64,000 nucleotides of DNA from Lingula anatina (taxonomy: Eukaryota; Brachiopoda; Lingulata; Lingulida; Lingulidae), in assembly GCF_001039355.2 (NCBI RefSeq), contig NW_019775438.1:269281-333280 (forward strand). The letters run 5' to 3'. Positions 1 through 14,600 of the stretch are shown here, one piece after another. The notes under the pieces are model-generated. The model ran no database searches and had not been told where the DNA came from. It saw nothing but the letters and a program-made list of their open reading frames with translations. The translations under genes were made by a program, and so were the position numbers. Position 1 is the stretch's first letter. The number at the start of each line of letters is the position of its first letter.

Positions 1-286
1 GAGTCAAAGTGCAAAAGTGCAAAATTTTATGAATGTGGCATATCTTGTAGGTCTAAAATACTGCCAGTATCATCTGCAGGGCTGAATTTTATCAAAGTAA
101 ACAGATTATTCTGAGAAGGATGGGCCTAACTTCTTTGTAAACAAAACCTAGCAGTCTGATGGTGTCAGTCAGTCTATTTCCAAAATGTGTAACAGGTTCA
201 AAGACAGTGATATTTAGATGAGGTACACCCCAAAAATGTGTTACACTTTCCTCAACTCAAAATAAATATTAAATGTTTTATTACAG

Positions 287-910
287 AGCTTGTCCAGAGT
301 GTCGTGTAAAGTCGGATTTTGTCACACCCAGTCAGCACTGGGTGGAGAGCAAGGAGGACAAAGAAAGGCTGATTGCAGGATACAAAAATGCTCTTGGGTA
401 TGAGAAAAATCTTTCAAGTCACCTCATGTTTTTATAAACTATTATTTGTAGGGTCTTTTGTTTTAGTGGATAAAGATTGATATTAAGAAATACTTCTGTT
501 CTCAGTGGTCTTCAATATTTCTTTTTTTTTTCATATTTTTGGGATATAATGTGATGAAGCTGTTATTCTATTTTTCTTCTTATATTTTCAGTGAAAAACA
601 CTGCAAGTATTTTAAAAGAGGCAAAGGCGAGTGTCCGTTCAATGAGAAATGTTTCTATCTCCACGCCTATCTTGATGGAACCATAGCTAAACCTCAGCCA
701 AGGCAGCGACGCAGGAGACAAAATGCCGACGGAGATTTAGACACCTTTCAAAGGATTCTTCTTCATGATTTTTTTGAAGAGAGAGAAAGAATGATAGAAT
801 TAGAATTACAAGATGCTTTAGACCACTTATTATTTCACGTCGATTGGCTCAGTGACATGTCAGACTCCAGTGAAGACTACTCTGATGACGAAACTCTGTT
901 TATCTCTTGA
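287..910 (+). CDS. MKRN: Makorin-type RING/C3H E3 ubiquitin ligase, C-terminal two exons (partial)
   Basis: Two exons are visible, 287-397 and 592-910, joined by a GT-AG intron (acceptor at 285-286, donor GTATGAG at 398); the 5' part lies left of the window. The first exon encodes the end of a RING finger (ACPECRVKSDF) followed by the makorin-typical segment SQHWVESKEDKERLIAGYK. The second starts with a C3H1 zinc finger (CKYF, then CPFNEKCFYLH) and a basic RQRRRR stretch, and ends in an acidic tail with the C-terminus DDETLFIS before TGA at 908-910. Makorins are RING-type ubiquitin ligases that also bind RNA through C3H fingers. The order RING, then C3H, then HAYLDGT is diagnostic of the family. 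MKRN1 versus MKRN2 cannot be decided from this fragment. It is the only plus-strand gene recognised, convergent with receptor gene A about 2 kb away. Confidence 0.9.
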
Positions 911-1227
911 TTAGAGGAGAGTGCGTGATTGAACAATAGACCTTAAAGAAATTCTAAAAAAAACCTTCTTTTTGTATTACTTACACTTGTTACTCATTTA
1001 CAGCTTTAGATGTTTACAGGTAAATAGACGGACATTGTGTACTATATATAAAGTATATTTGGGCAATATTTCTAAACGGAACCTTATACCCAAAGTGCAA
1101 ATGTCCAGTTCGTGTATTAGGATTTATATCTACAATGCATTAAGTTAAAAATTTCATCATGCCATAAGATAACATTGAATGAAATTCTAAATAGCTTTAG
1201 CATGAGTTTATTGTGAATAATCAGGGA

Positions 1228-1233
1228 AATAAA
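1228..1233 (+). promoter_or_regulatory. Candidate polyadenylation signal of the makorin gene
   Basis: An AATAAA hexamer lies about 320 bp downstream of the makorin stop codon on the same strand. No earlier AATAAA is seen after the stop. Position fits a 3' UTR end, but the hexamer is common in AT-rich DNA. Confidence 0.35.
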
Positions 1234-2309
1234 TAGTATAACTTCATTGTTGTGTTTTAAAATCAGTTGTAAGATATTGCGGGAAGAGAAGGCATTGTCT
1301 ACGCTCAGATTTTGCATGCGGACTCGGACTCGAGTGCAAATATATATTTTGCCTATTTTTACCGCCCGGATGGTCGTGTGGTGTCAGTGTCCAGAGAGGA
1401 AGGACGTGGGTTGGATGCCGTCCCATCCCACGCATTGGGGATTTGGGCGAGGGGGGAGGGTCCTCCCCCCCCCTCCTTCGGTTTCTGAAAAGATCACACT
1501 AATATTCCTCTCTTGAAATTAGAAAATTGACTAGCTGAGTCATAGTTATAAACTATTCTTAGCTGAAACGGCAAGTGTATGCTATAGTGTAGTAGTTTGT
1601 TTCAAGTTTTCTATAAAGCTCGGGTTGCTTTTAGCGTGCGTCAGAAGGCTTGCTTAATGTAGACTTCCATCGGGGATTTCAGAAGTTCAGTATCTGTGTC
1701 TTATGTCATATATCCCTTTCCTTTGCTAAGAAAATTGCAAATGACAACCGACAAAATCGATAAAAAACTAATATGAAACGACAAAAAATCGACTAACTGG
1801 TGATCGTTCTTGAATAATGATATATATATATATTTTTTTTTTTTATTTTCACACAATGTAATTACAACACTTCTATGATGGCTGAAAAGAGATACTAGAA
1901 CAAAAGCTTAACGTTCTTGAATAATATATTTTCACACGTTCTTGGATAAATATCATGAGATGCGGAAATAACAACATAAATAATTAGTCTAAACGCGGTT
2001 TTAAATTATACGGGTACGACTTTTGGTTTGGCCTAGATCTACGTATTATAAATACAGTGTGCTCTGCAATGTAACTCTTCTTGTAACGTCATCGTCTATG
2101 TCGAAGAAATCATGTTTTTAGCTTAAAATAATGAACCATGCCTAACTCGCACCTCCACACAACAGGGACAATTTTCCGGGCCCAAAGTGTCCAAGTTGCG
2201 TGACGTACATTGATTTTTTATGTTCCAAAACGCAGATAGAGTTTTAACAATTAATCATCTTGAATAAATACATATCTTAATTAAAAGCACAAATGATCAC
2301 ACTTGAAGT

Positions 2310-2310
2310 T

Positions 2311-2391
<81 letters not shown>
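2310..2391. repeat. Compound (CA)n/(TA)n microsatellite
   Basis: About 20 bases of alternating CA run directly into about 60 bases of alternating TA. Simple dinucleotide repeat in intergenic DNA. Confidence 0.95.
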
Positions 2392-2396
<5 letters not shown>

Positions 2397-2921
2397 TTTG
2401 CATTAAAACTTTGTGCTGGATAGAGGTGTTTCAGGTGTGATCGTCTAACAGGCATGTCTATCCAGTTTTAAAACGAGTAATTAAGTGATACACTTCTACA
2501 ATATTAATTGTGTTAAAATACGTGTAGCTCAGTTGTTTAGTTTTCATTCTTAATTCAATACCACCCTAAATGCATGTGTATCAATAACAGAAATGGGCGC
2601 CTAAAGCTTATGCACAGATAATAAAACCGAAAATGTGGCGTAAAACAAGCCTCACACCAAACTAAGAACATAATCTGTAACAAAGATGATAATAAAATTG
2701 AAAATAATAACGATAAATCATTTATGGGACATTCCAGTAAAAAAAAAACTCAATGCACCTTTCATGATATCTAAAATAATTTAAAAAAAAACACTGGCAA
2801 TAAGGTGTTAGTCCGGGGTGAATTAATCTCGATTAGTTTGTTCATGGAGTATTTTGGTATTCTATAGTTTTTTGGTCTTCAGAATGTAGCCGGCTTAGGT
2901 ATAAAGAGTCCTTATTTCAGA

Positions 2922-5588
2922 TTAATTATCTATTCTGTAGTACATTCCGTGGTCATCGGGAGATGGGTGGAAGTAACTGTACAGCTTGTCTTTGATCTGT
3001 GGGAACGTCGGTCGCGCGCTGGGGTCATTGTACAGGCATTTCAAGATCATGTCGTTGTAGCTGTAAGAACAAGACGATTCAAAGAATCATGGCATAAGTA
3101 TTACATAGAGATACATACAAATGATGCAGACACACCAACGCCCACACGCACAAATAACTGCACACGTACGAGGGTCCGCCTGCACACACACATTTTAAAA
3201 ACACGTTCACTAACGCTTGTACGCATAAAGACATGCACGTGCACGTATTCGGGTGGTGCATATACACACATGTACTCATTATATTAAAAAAAACAGCATT
3301 ATCAGCTTTCAAAGTCTAACCATACAGTCAACATAAAACATTTTCTTAGTTTTAACTGTTATTGTTATTGTTATGTCATAATGCCATTTTACAACTAAAA
3401 ACGCCCTACTTACATCGCCTCCGGGCACTCTGTGGGTCGCTCTGGACGAACTCCACTCTCCAGCATGCCGATCAGCTTACCCTTGTTTCCAGTTGTGTAT
3501 GGGAGATCACCTATAACAATCAGGAACATTAGCTGCATTCAGAACAGTGGACTAACTTGTCTGCAGGCCAAATACGGCGATCCACTAAAAAACTTGCCGT
3601 CTAATCCGCTACTATAGACACTGAATAGATTCCCCGTGGGGAAATATACAAGTGGGTCGGCCATATTTCATCCTCGGACTAATTAGTCCACTGTTCTAAA
3701 TGCGGCCATACAGGTAAAAGAAGTTGTCAAAATAGGGCACAAAGAAGAGAAGACAGTATGTCCGTCCAGGGTTGTGTTAGTGCAGAATGCTTGTCTTCGA
3801 TTGTGTTTGGATTGTATTTGCCAGGTATAAATATTACGATATGTATACTAACCCAGGCTGTATATTTCCCATAGCGTGATACCGTACGCCCAGACATCCG
3901 ACGCTGCTGTAAAATTCAACTCAGGATCCTGCAGAACTTCCAATGCCATCCATTTTGTTGGCAGACGACTCTGGAGATACCCACAGAAAACGTGTGTCAA
4001 TTTGCAAGTTCAGAAAAAAAATCAAATAGATTATATTATTGTCTCTTATATAGTGCTGATAAAAAGGTAAAGTCATGAATGATGGGTAAAATAAATTTAG
4101 TCTCTCTAAAACAATTAATTGCTTTACCAAATTGTAGATTGTGATATTGTACTTTATGTATATGTGGCAGTAAATGTCATTCAGTGTTCTTGACATGCAA
4201 AAGTGATACTGCATTAAATAAGATATCAAAATGGCACAATAAGTTAGAGATTGTTCTTATTAAATATTAAACAGTTTAATCTGACGTTTTCATCTCAACA
4301 CAAAATTTACAAAATACTTTTAGCAGGAGACACGCATTACCTTGTCCTTTGCAGCATCTCTTCCCTCAGGACCAAATCCCGCAACTTTGGCAACCATTCT
4401 TCCATTAAGGAGGACATTCTTTGACATCAACTTCTTGTGAATGATCTAAAAAAATGAATGAAATGTTAAATTAAGATTTACCTCATACCCAAAATACTCT
4501 TCTGTTTTATCCTTTTGTGGTCTAAAATCCATACTTCGACATAAAAGAGAAAACAAAGATTAATTTGATCATATGAAAATTTATTGGTAATAGCAGCCTT
4601 ATTAAAAACCAAAAAGGGTCGGGTGTGTTTCAATAGCCAGATGGCAGCACGAACGCAAGTGTGATTGCCATTCAGCTTTCAAGATGTTCCATTCCTGATG
4701 CTCAGAGATTCAAACCACTGCAAAACACCGTAATTATCAAGATTCTTACGTTTTAAAAGTTTTCAACTTTCAGTCTAAAAATTGCACCCTGAGCAGGTCC
4801 TGGAATAAGACTGATCTTTGTCACGAAGTCGACATAAAATGTGTGACATAATTATTTACCATGTTATTACTCAGATGTTCCATCCCTGATGCTATTTGTG
4901 CACCATACTCTGTCATACGATCAGCTGTGTCGGCGCTCAGTTCACCTCCCCTGGCCTTCTGTGCCAGCAACCAGTCACGAAGGGTGCCATTTTTGCAATA
5001 CTCCAAGACCATGTATGGACCTAAAACGAGAATTTTTCACCATTTCACTGCATCATACACACGTAGCGGCCAATTATATAGATTCACGGCAACACTATTT
5101 GAAACTGTATGAATTGATATATATATTTTGTCCAACTTTTAGGTTTCTTTCCAAGTTTTTTTTTCAACAGAACTTCGCTGCTTTTTGTCTTTGGTTATTT
5201 TTTCTATTCCCAATCATATTCAATTTCATTAAGTATTACCTGTATGTATGTCATCCGTCACTTTACCAAGCATGATCAGGACGTTCTCATGGCGGGGAAC
5301 ATTTCCCATGAATTCCAATTTCTCCAACATCAGTCTTCTGTCAGCGGTGTTTTTAGGGTCTGTAGAAAATATTATTTCGTGTATTTATATGAATAAATCA
5401 CGTCTCATTCTGTATAAAATACTGAATTTCAAACTCTGATAAACAAGATTTAAAGAGATTTGAAAATACTTTTTTGCTCCTTTTAAATGTATTTGTCACT
5501 CACATATGTTGCAAAATGCTCAATTCAATCTCGGGCAAGTTATGCCCAAAAGAATACAATGCGTAAACACTTTTTTTAATCTGCTGAA

Positions 5589-5620
<32 letters not shown>

Positions 5621-8600
5621 CGTGTGTTTGTGTGTGAGTGCATGCATACACGCACGTGTGCGTGCGTGCCTAGTAAAGCAATGAGTTATGAAGCAACTCG
5701 CCGTCAATTTCTACCTTTCAGCATTTTGGCGATGACGTCCACAGCCTGCTGACGGGCCGGAGTCCACTCAGCAGTCCTGATGACCGCAAAGTGACCATTA
5801 CACAGGACACTGCCAATGGTCACGTCACTGCTGGGGATGTCAACGTTCTGACCATATGCCGAATTATCATAATATATGCCTGGGTCATCTGTCTCATCAA
5901 CATTATAGTCGTTGAACTGAGACGGAAAAAATACATGTACACGGTTAAATTGTTGAGCGAATTTGATAATCGTCCATACCTTGATATTAGAATAAAACAT
6001 TTCTCTTTGGTATTCTACCACCATAAGCAAACAAAATAATATAATTAAAATGTGGTGTCTTTTGTTTTATCATATACCCTTTATTTACCGTAAAACACAG
6101 GTTGAATCAGTAAAGTTACTGAGAAATGTGAAGAAACTCACTACGCAATATTTTCAAGACGACTCCATGCATTTGTAGGTCAAAGAAAACCTACAAACCT
6201 GAGAACCACTTATTTGTTTTTATGTAGAACATATCATTCTTAAGTAATTCAAAATAAAAATCATTCAATAGGACCTCTTACAAGGACCACTCACGTTAAT
6301 ATGTTGGCGGTCTCTCGATTCCGTGTTTCTTCGCCAGAATCTAAGTCTCTCGTCCTTCCACAACCAGGGGTGCCCTTGGCGACGCCGTATTACTGCCACC
6401 ACAAGCACAATGATAAATATCGCCGCAAACACGATGAAGAAAATGGGCACTAGAAAGTAAAAATCCAACTTTTAAATTTGCATATGAACTTTCGATTGGG
6501 CAATGAAAATTATAATCACACTACCGTTTCACTTAGAATGTTTTCACTTAATTTAGAAACTAAACGTGTTTTCTACGTATGGAACAAGTTTTTCTTCCCA
6601 CATGACCTCCCCCCCCTCACCCCCTCCTGCAAATTACGATAACATAAGCTGATGATTGGTGAATAATATAATCAAAGTTCATTTACTGATGGTTCCGAAT
6701 GTCCTGCGCCATTGGTGGAAATAAACGTCTGGTCCCTTTAGAATCTGTTTTTGCTATCTTTACATAACAGACAATGAAAAACCCATTTCACCAAGTCATT
6801 CTCTATTTTTTAAATGTTTTTCTTATATTTACTGCATATACATTATAAAAGAGCGGTAACTTTTTCAAGACCGTGGCTTACATGCAGCTAATCCACGCTT
6901 ATCCTCCTCCTCTGACTCCTGAGGTTGAGTACCAAGAATGGCGGCTACCTTGGGACTGTCCAAATCAACATCTGAAGTGCACAAATGATCAGAAAGATAT
7001 TTACAAAAACAGCAGCAATGGCATTGGTTTAATTGTTTAGATGACAAAGTACAAAACGCCCAAAGTCAAAAATGATTAACCAAAGGTTTCTGAGGGTTTA
7101 ACTCGACTACTAATATGTCTTATTCAAAATTAAAATAGAAATAAATGCATATTTTCAAGCGATACGTCACGTATAGTATAGGATTAAGACCAAAGCGCTG
7201 TCGCCGGGTTGCTCTTATGTTTTTGACCTGCAAGACTTCGCATTTATATAATACAGGTTACATGTACGGCAATAAAATAGGAACGTCTTTGACAACTATA
7301 ACGAATTAAACTGGGGTCAGCTTTTAGGTGGGTCCCAGGTTAAAAAAAAGTAAGATTTACCTCTCCTCAGTGTTAAGCTGTTCCCGGCCTTGTCAAAAAC
7401 GTTGAGGACAACGGTATAAGCAGCAGTCGGACTTGTAACGATGTACGTTGGATAAGCATCCCCCTCAACCCAGGAGCCGTTAGATTGGGGCGTCATCTAA
7501 ACCAATGTCTCTAGTGCCAGGATAGTTGTATATATTGTATTGGAAGTAATCTATGCCGGCTAGAGAATCTCTCCAATTGTCTCCCCACGTTAATGTCAGG
7601 ATGATGTCTTTCTATTAATATTGAAAAGAGACAAGTAATAACTTGACCTAAGGGTCATTGATTTAAATCGTTTTGAATTCATGAACTAGGTTTCTATGCT
7701 TGAAATATTTCCGGTCATTACGAATTATTCAAAAATTCTTTAGGAGGCGTCTTGCTGCAACAAAATTTGTAGCGAGTGATTATGATTATAGAATTAGAAA
7801 ATCAGATGACTCATAACTCATCCGTTCATCATTTGCAGACCCCCCCCCCCCTTTCAAATATTCCTGGACCCGCCCCTGGTTGTGGGGATACGAACTATTA
7901 TGTTCTTCAAAAGGGGATCAAATCTCATTCTTCCAGACTTGTAATGTATTTTGAAAGAAAAACATCTTTTGGAAAAAAAAACTTGAAAAATCGAATCTCA
8001 ATGAGGAATTGAGTTCTGCGCCCTTTTTTGGAGCTAAGATGATATAAAAAACCTGAAGATAATTCATGGTAAGAGATAATAAGACTTTAATTATAAGTCC
8101 TTTGTAACTGTTGCTTTTTTTATGTCCATTTTTTGCTTCAAATAATTTATAAACGAAATTATGGATTTATATTTTGATATGGGCCCCTGTATTAATTTTG
8201 TTTATTAAATAAATGAATAAATAGTTATGATATTAACGAAACGTATGCTTTGAAATATTTGCCTAAAAGACCACAAGGTGTAGAATGAACAAATACCTTG
8301 CCATCGGTACTAATCTGAGATACTTTCACTTTCATTTCTTCATCGTCACATTTCCTTGCACCAGCAGAGCAGGAGAAATACGGAGCCTCGGTATCATAAC
8401 GGATGTTAATCTGGCGCTGAACCGTTTTACCCTGAAACTCGACTCTGGTTCCAGACACAATTTTGTAACCTCCATTTTTAACTTCCAGGGTTATTTTCAA
8501 ACTGAAAATAGAAGAGCGATAATTTTTTTTTGCTTTAAGGGACTATTTTTTAACCAAAATAAATAGCGCTGAGCGTTAAATGGCACAGTCATGACCGTTT

Positions 8601-11600
8601 TTTTTAACTTACGTGTACATATACCATTATAAACATTTTGTTCAAAACACATTTTTCAATTAAAGGTCAACGATATTGCACATCAAAACGTGTAATAGCA
8701 TTAAAATAACGAAGACGGGACCAAAATCCGTTTCATGAAGTTTTTCGCGCCAATATTAGGCCTACTCGCCCCATTTTGCAAATGAGCGGCGTTTGCAAGA
8801 CCTCCAGAAAATTGGGAAGCTTTCGATAATAAAATGAACCCTTTCATTACACAATAAATCATAATTGCAGTGCACTTGAATTACCGTATTTGATATATGG
8901 AATAAGAAGACTCACTTGCTGTTGTGCATTCTGGGGCTGGCCAGAGTGTGTGTTTTATTACAGGTTGAGCTTGAATTAACTGGACAGGAAAAACTTGCCT
9001 CCTTCTGCACAGTTCCTTCTGAAATGACGTAAGGGTAAAACGTTGTGCAGGTATGAGATATATAGTTGATTGACAAATACAATGCAACACAACACTTAAT
9101 TGCGGTATATGATGTTATCGCTCATATAAAGGCAATGTCTCGCTTGTGACATAAAACTCACTTTCAATCCTAACACAGATCTTAGGTCACTCATTACGTC
9201 ACTTGCCTGTCATATTCGTCAACATACCGTGCACAAATATTGAAGCTAAAATTTGCGATACAAATCGAACTAACCGCTGGAAACCACCTCTATGTCAGCT
9301 TTATTCAAAACCAGCCCTACGTTGAAGTCAGACACAGACGACGGCCTTGATGGTAAATCTCCCATCATTTCGTACTCAGCTTGCCACGACAGCATTAGGT
9401 CTGTCAAGTTGATTTTATTGGTGTATACATTGACAAGGTTTGAAGTCTCCGTAGTGTTGCTATAGTTAAAGGGTCGCTTGTTTATTCCACTCAGTGAAAT
9501 CCGCACTGTCTTAATTTGAGGCTCCTGGATTTTTCCACTGACTGAATTGAAAATTAAATAAATGTATAGATAAAGAGAGAGAAACTAAGTTTGTTATTTT
9601 GTTTTTTAGTCCCTCTTATAAAACTACAACAGGAGATCGAAACCCCCTTGACAAAGAATCGATACGTCACTACGTGATGTCTCCTAGGTAGAAACCACGC
9701 TTTAAATGATCTACATGTAGGCCTACATTTAAAATATCTAAATTAAATTGATAGATAGGTGAAATATTATCAAACTGAAAAACAAAAACAATTCCTAAAA
9801 TTACGTACTTGTATTACAATTCTCGCCACTAAATCCAGCAGTGCACACACAACGACCAGTGTCGGGGACACAGAATCCCGGAAAGCAATCTTTTCCGACA
9901 CACAAATCTTGACATTTATGAAATAAAACAAAGGATATGACATTTGATCTAATAACATAGTTATGTTTGTTATATGTGAAAAATATATTCCGATTTCTTT
10001 TTTTTTAATCAACGTCACTTATTTAAAGTAAGTTCGCCTTTCTTTCGTGCATTTCATCAGGAGAAAAAGAAAAAGAAAAGACGGTAAACATAGCACGCTG
10101 AATAAAAAAAAATTAATTTTAATGTTTTAAAAAACAGATATGGTTTTGTTTGTACTTACTTGGGCTCACAGTGGGGAGGTGGTCTCCAACATTTATCTCT
10201 GAAAAGGAGAACAAGCTTGCGTAAATGTCTATGTGATAGGAATATAGACCCTGCGATTGTCTAAGCAACACACCCAAACACAATTGAACAATGTTATCCT
10301 ATTACCTACCCATTTTTATTATTCTATCACCTACCCGTTTAACACAATGCAAACTGCTCGAAAATTTCTGACAGGATCTAAAACTCAGGATACCTTTGGT
10401 TTACAAAGGCACGTTCACAACTGGACCAATTTAGACGAAATATTGACTTAAGTACGTCAATGAGAAAATTGTGTCAAAGTGTCACAAGATTGGAAATTCA
10501 AACCATGTGGAGTCACTTAATCTACATCGAGTCTAAGTCTACGTTAAGTCTAAGATGTGAAATATTATCAAAATAAAAAAAAACACAGTTCATAAAATTA
10601 CAACAAAGTCTGCTTTTTGAGAGAGCACCTACCCTTGATTACAATCGCCTCATTCCCAGCCCTATCTGAAACTTTCAAGACCACGGACCATAATCCGCTA
10701 TTCACATACTGTTTTATCCATGGATCCCCGTGTTTCCATTGTCCAGACACCACGGCAGAACCATCTTGAGTGTTGCCACGATATATCGTGTAATTGTAAT
10801 TGGCAATTCCGGATAGGGCGTCAACCCAGTTTGCCCACTGGATCTCTAACTGAACCTATAAAATAGAGCTACTCAGTATGTTCTATAGAGATAGTAGTAG
10901 CAGCAGGTCCAGTTTGTAGTCTCATTCGCGCACCCTTCAAACTTAAACTTTATTTAGAGAGAACAGCAAAGGAGGGATACTAGCACTTTGATTTCATCTG
11001 TTATAAACATTAGGTGAAGCAACTAGCTCAATTAAGTAAAACACGTCCACGTTAATTTTGAGATGAAAAATAACGCTGTTTCACCACAATGACATGCGCG
11101 TTTTTCAAACACATGTCGTTATCGGGTACTTTTATCTGAGAGGTTTAGTGGGTTTTTTTTTTTTTTTTTTTTGACTGACTTGGGGAAGTGCACGTAAGAA
11201 TAGATCAATTCTGCCAGCTCCATAACTTCTATTCTGAACACAGCCTCAACGAATTTTCAAGATGATTTCTCGTTCAACTCTGATTTGTACTGTATAAAAT
11301 CGAAATGAATATAAGGATTTTTTTTTTCGCAAATAATTTGCGTTCTTTTCCTATCAGTTGTATTAAAAAAATGACCGAATATTACCATTTGTAAACGTGT
11401 CCTAATAATTAAAAGCTTATAAACAAGAAAGGATATGGAAATTACTATTATGGATAGAAAACGTCGGATGATATAAGCTTACCTGGCCATTCATTTTTGC
11501 AACAGTCAACATCAAGGTAGAGTTAGTCTCTGAACATAGGCCAATGTCACGGCACAAATGTTTCGGCTCTTGATAGTCAAAGAAAAAAGTCAGTTTTCTG

Positions 11601-14600
11601 GTTGCCGAGCGTCCAGTGAAGTACCTTTTTGTTACTCTGTTAGGGGTGACATCCTTGTTGACCACTTCTTTGTAACCACCATTGACAGTTGACATGTCGA
11701 CTTCCAATCTAAAAGTTGCAAAACAGCACATTTTGTTGATGTAAAAAAATTCCATCGCCTGGTTGTAACATCTCATTAATATACCCTCCCCCCTTCCCCT
11801 CCCCCCCCCCAAAGGAAAAAAAAAGAGAGAGAGAGAAAAGAAAGAAAAAGAAAAAAGTTCAATATAATACAATGTTATTTCTTATAACACTATATCACGG
11901 TTTTGACTGTCATACATGACATTTTGACATAGTGACTATTGGCCCTTAATCGCACTGTTATACAATCAGACTCCTACCTGTCACCGTGCCTCACCGCGTG
12001 CGTGAAGCTATGCTCAACGCTACAGTCGGATACACCTTGGTTCGGGTTGTCACGACTGTCACCGTTGTTACACACGATATACCGTGAGAAAACCGGCGTC
12101 GCATCTAAAACAGAATCAATACAGTATGCTTTATAACAGTTCTCTTTAAGGCTTATTATGTTTTTTTTATACACTCATCCTATAAATGTAGATCTACGCA
12201 CAAATTTTTTTTCAGAACAAATTGAGATATTCACACACACGTATATAAACTTTTCAGATCAGTTTTTAAATTTTGTTTGGGTCATCTCTATTATTAGTTT
12301 ACGAGTGTAGTTTTGAATTGGGCTGTTCTCTTTGATAACTAATATCATCTTGCTGTTATAATATAATATAATATAATATAATATAATATAATATAATATA
12401 ATATAATATAATATCTCCACCATTCTTAATTAATTAATCAATTAATTAATTAATTAATTTATGGAGCACCACCAAAATCTAACAGATTTTAAGTCCATTT
12501 TTCACCTATCCTAAGAACTTTATAATAATCCGCCCATGAATTCTTAAGATATTTTATTAACTACCGATCCTACACAGCGAAAACATAACCCCCTGGGGGA
12601 GGTGATTTATGTAATGTTTCTCAATTTTTAAATACGCTTTTTGATATTAAAATAATTTTCATAGGCACAGTGGTAGCTTTCGTTGAAAAAAAGGCACCCT
12701 TTGCCGTAAAAAGAAAAAGTCACGGGGAAAATTTTGTCAGTGCTTTTTGGTAGTCTTTTTTTGAAAGGGGTCGGAAAATCAATAATCATTATCAAAATAT
12801 TTTGAAAGAGGGCAATGAATTGGAAACTCATTCAAAAGAAATAAAAAGATATTGACAAAAAATCTTTGGAGAAAAACATATGGTTGCATTGCCACTGTTT
12901 GCAAAATCATTGTATAACAACGGCGCTTCCTGCTGGTTTTAAAATAAAGATCAACTTCTGCCCCACTGGATAAGAATGTTTTTTTCAAGGCCAAATACAC
13001 TGCGTTGTTTGTGTTATTATGACACCGTTAACCTTACCCCTTCGTTTCAGTCTAAGCCACACGTTCCCACTCACGACCCCGAGTACCATACTGCGAATGT
13101 AAGACGGCTCAGGCGGCGGCGAAGAAAACCTGTACGCACTCGCCCATTTCACTTTCACGTGGTTCCAATCTTGTTGTTTGACGAAGACAGTGGTTGCAAT
13201 TCGGCAGCGGCCAGTGGCCTCTAGGTGATCCTGGCTATCAATACGGTCGCTAAGAGTGGCCTCACAAGATGTGAACCCCGGAGTCTGCACGTTTGTGATC
13301 ACTAAACCAGGAAAAATGGGAATGTTTTTGGCAAGGCTTAACCATTTCAAAGATTTGTTAAAGATAAACTTATAATTAGTGAAGCTGTCACAAAAATGGG
13401 AAATTAAAAGCGTTGTTCAATAGACCCTATAGAGGAAGAACTTGATAAACAGCATTCTAATTTCTATGAAATTCCCTGTATTCACCTTATATATGCATCC
13501 CTAAGAGAGAGAGAGAGGGAGAGGGGTGGGGGGTTTGATTTCAGACTTACTTGTTGCACAATGCGGCCCGCCGAATCCGGTGACACACCTGCAATTGTTG
13601 CCGGTGACACATGTTCCGGGATAACAAGGATTCTGCCAAGAGCACTGACCTATAATGCCCATAATTTATTTAGCTATACGTGTTACGGAGCTGCTTTTCT
13701 CTTCTGGTCAAAATAATACACTAGTAATATAGTGATATAATTTGGAAGATAAATTGAAATCATAAACATGCTCCACACAAGGTCGGAGGTTTAGGGGGAT
13801 TCGATGCGATATAAACGTCTACAATCGGGAAATAGATGTTTTCCCCGTTTCTTTTATATTGAAAACTTTTTTGATAAAAGTGCAATAAAGATTACCACTG
13901 GAAGCGAAAACTCACTGTTCTGACAGTAAGAGCCATAGTGTGTAGTAGGGCATCTACAAGTATTGGGTGCTACACAAGTTCCACCATTTCGGCAACTGAC
14001 ACTGCAAACAGCTGAAAAGTACATGTATAATTTATCTATACTGCACACTATTTAGTCATGATCATTCCCATTACACTTAAAGATACAGTAGATTCATTAT
14101 TGGGGCGAGAAACACCATTGTAGAAAGTTTTTCTTTTCAAGCCCGGAGTTTAGTCTATACTTTCTATTCGTGTTATATTAAAACAATGTACACGTCTTCT
14201 ACTGTTTTATTTTTAAAATGTTCAAGCTATGACATCAACTGTACAAGGTACATGCCCAAATAATTTGATCAACAAATCGAGTATGAGGAGGGGGACTTAG
14301 ATTTATTTAAAAACAGCTGTCCTATTTTCTCCCTTTTTTTCCTTGTTGAACCGTGTACCCGGTAGACATATACATGTACATGCACTTACGGATAATACAG
14401 GCATTTGACGAGTCAGAGGTCCAACCAGTGCAGCACCTTTGACGATATTCTGTGTGTGTGGTTGTATAATAAGTTGTTCTCCCACACCTAGAAAACAGAC
14501 CGACCCAGAAAAAAAGAATATTGCTTTAACTCTCAATGTACTGTACTGTACCAACTAAAGCTCGACGATGTATGTTAATTTTAATCCTTTAAAATGGTTA

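Larger units (their letters stand above)
911..2921. other. Convergent intergenic region between makorin and receptor A
   Basis: No coding exon could be supported here. The stretch holds the likely makorin 3' UTR, a short GC-rich piece with C/G runs around 1440-1480, AT-rich unique sequence and a CA/TA microsatellite. The genes on either side point toward each other, so no promoter is expected. Confidence 0.6.

Noticed and set aside
4341-4445. Annotating the receptors as active receptor tyrosine kinases
   Set aside because: The catalytic HRD Asp and the DFG Asp are both replaced in A, B and D, so activity cannot be assumed.
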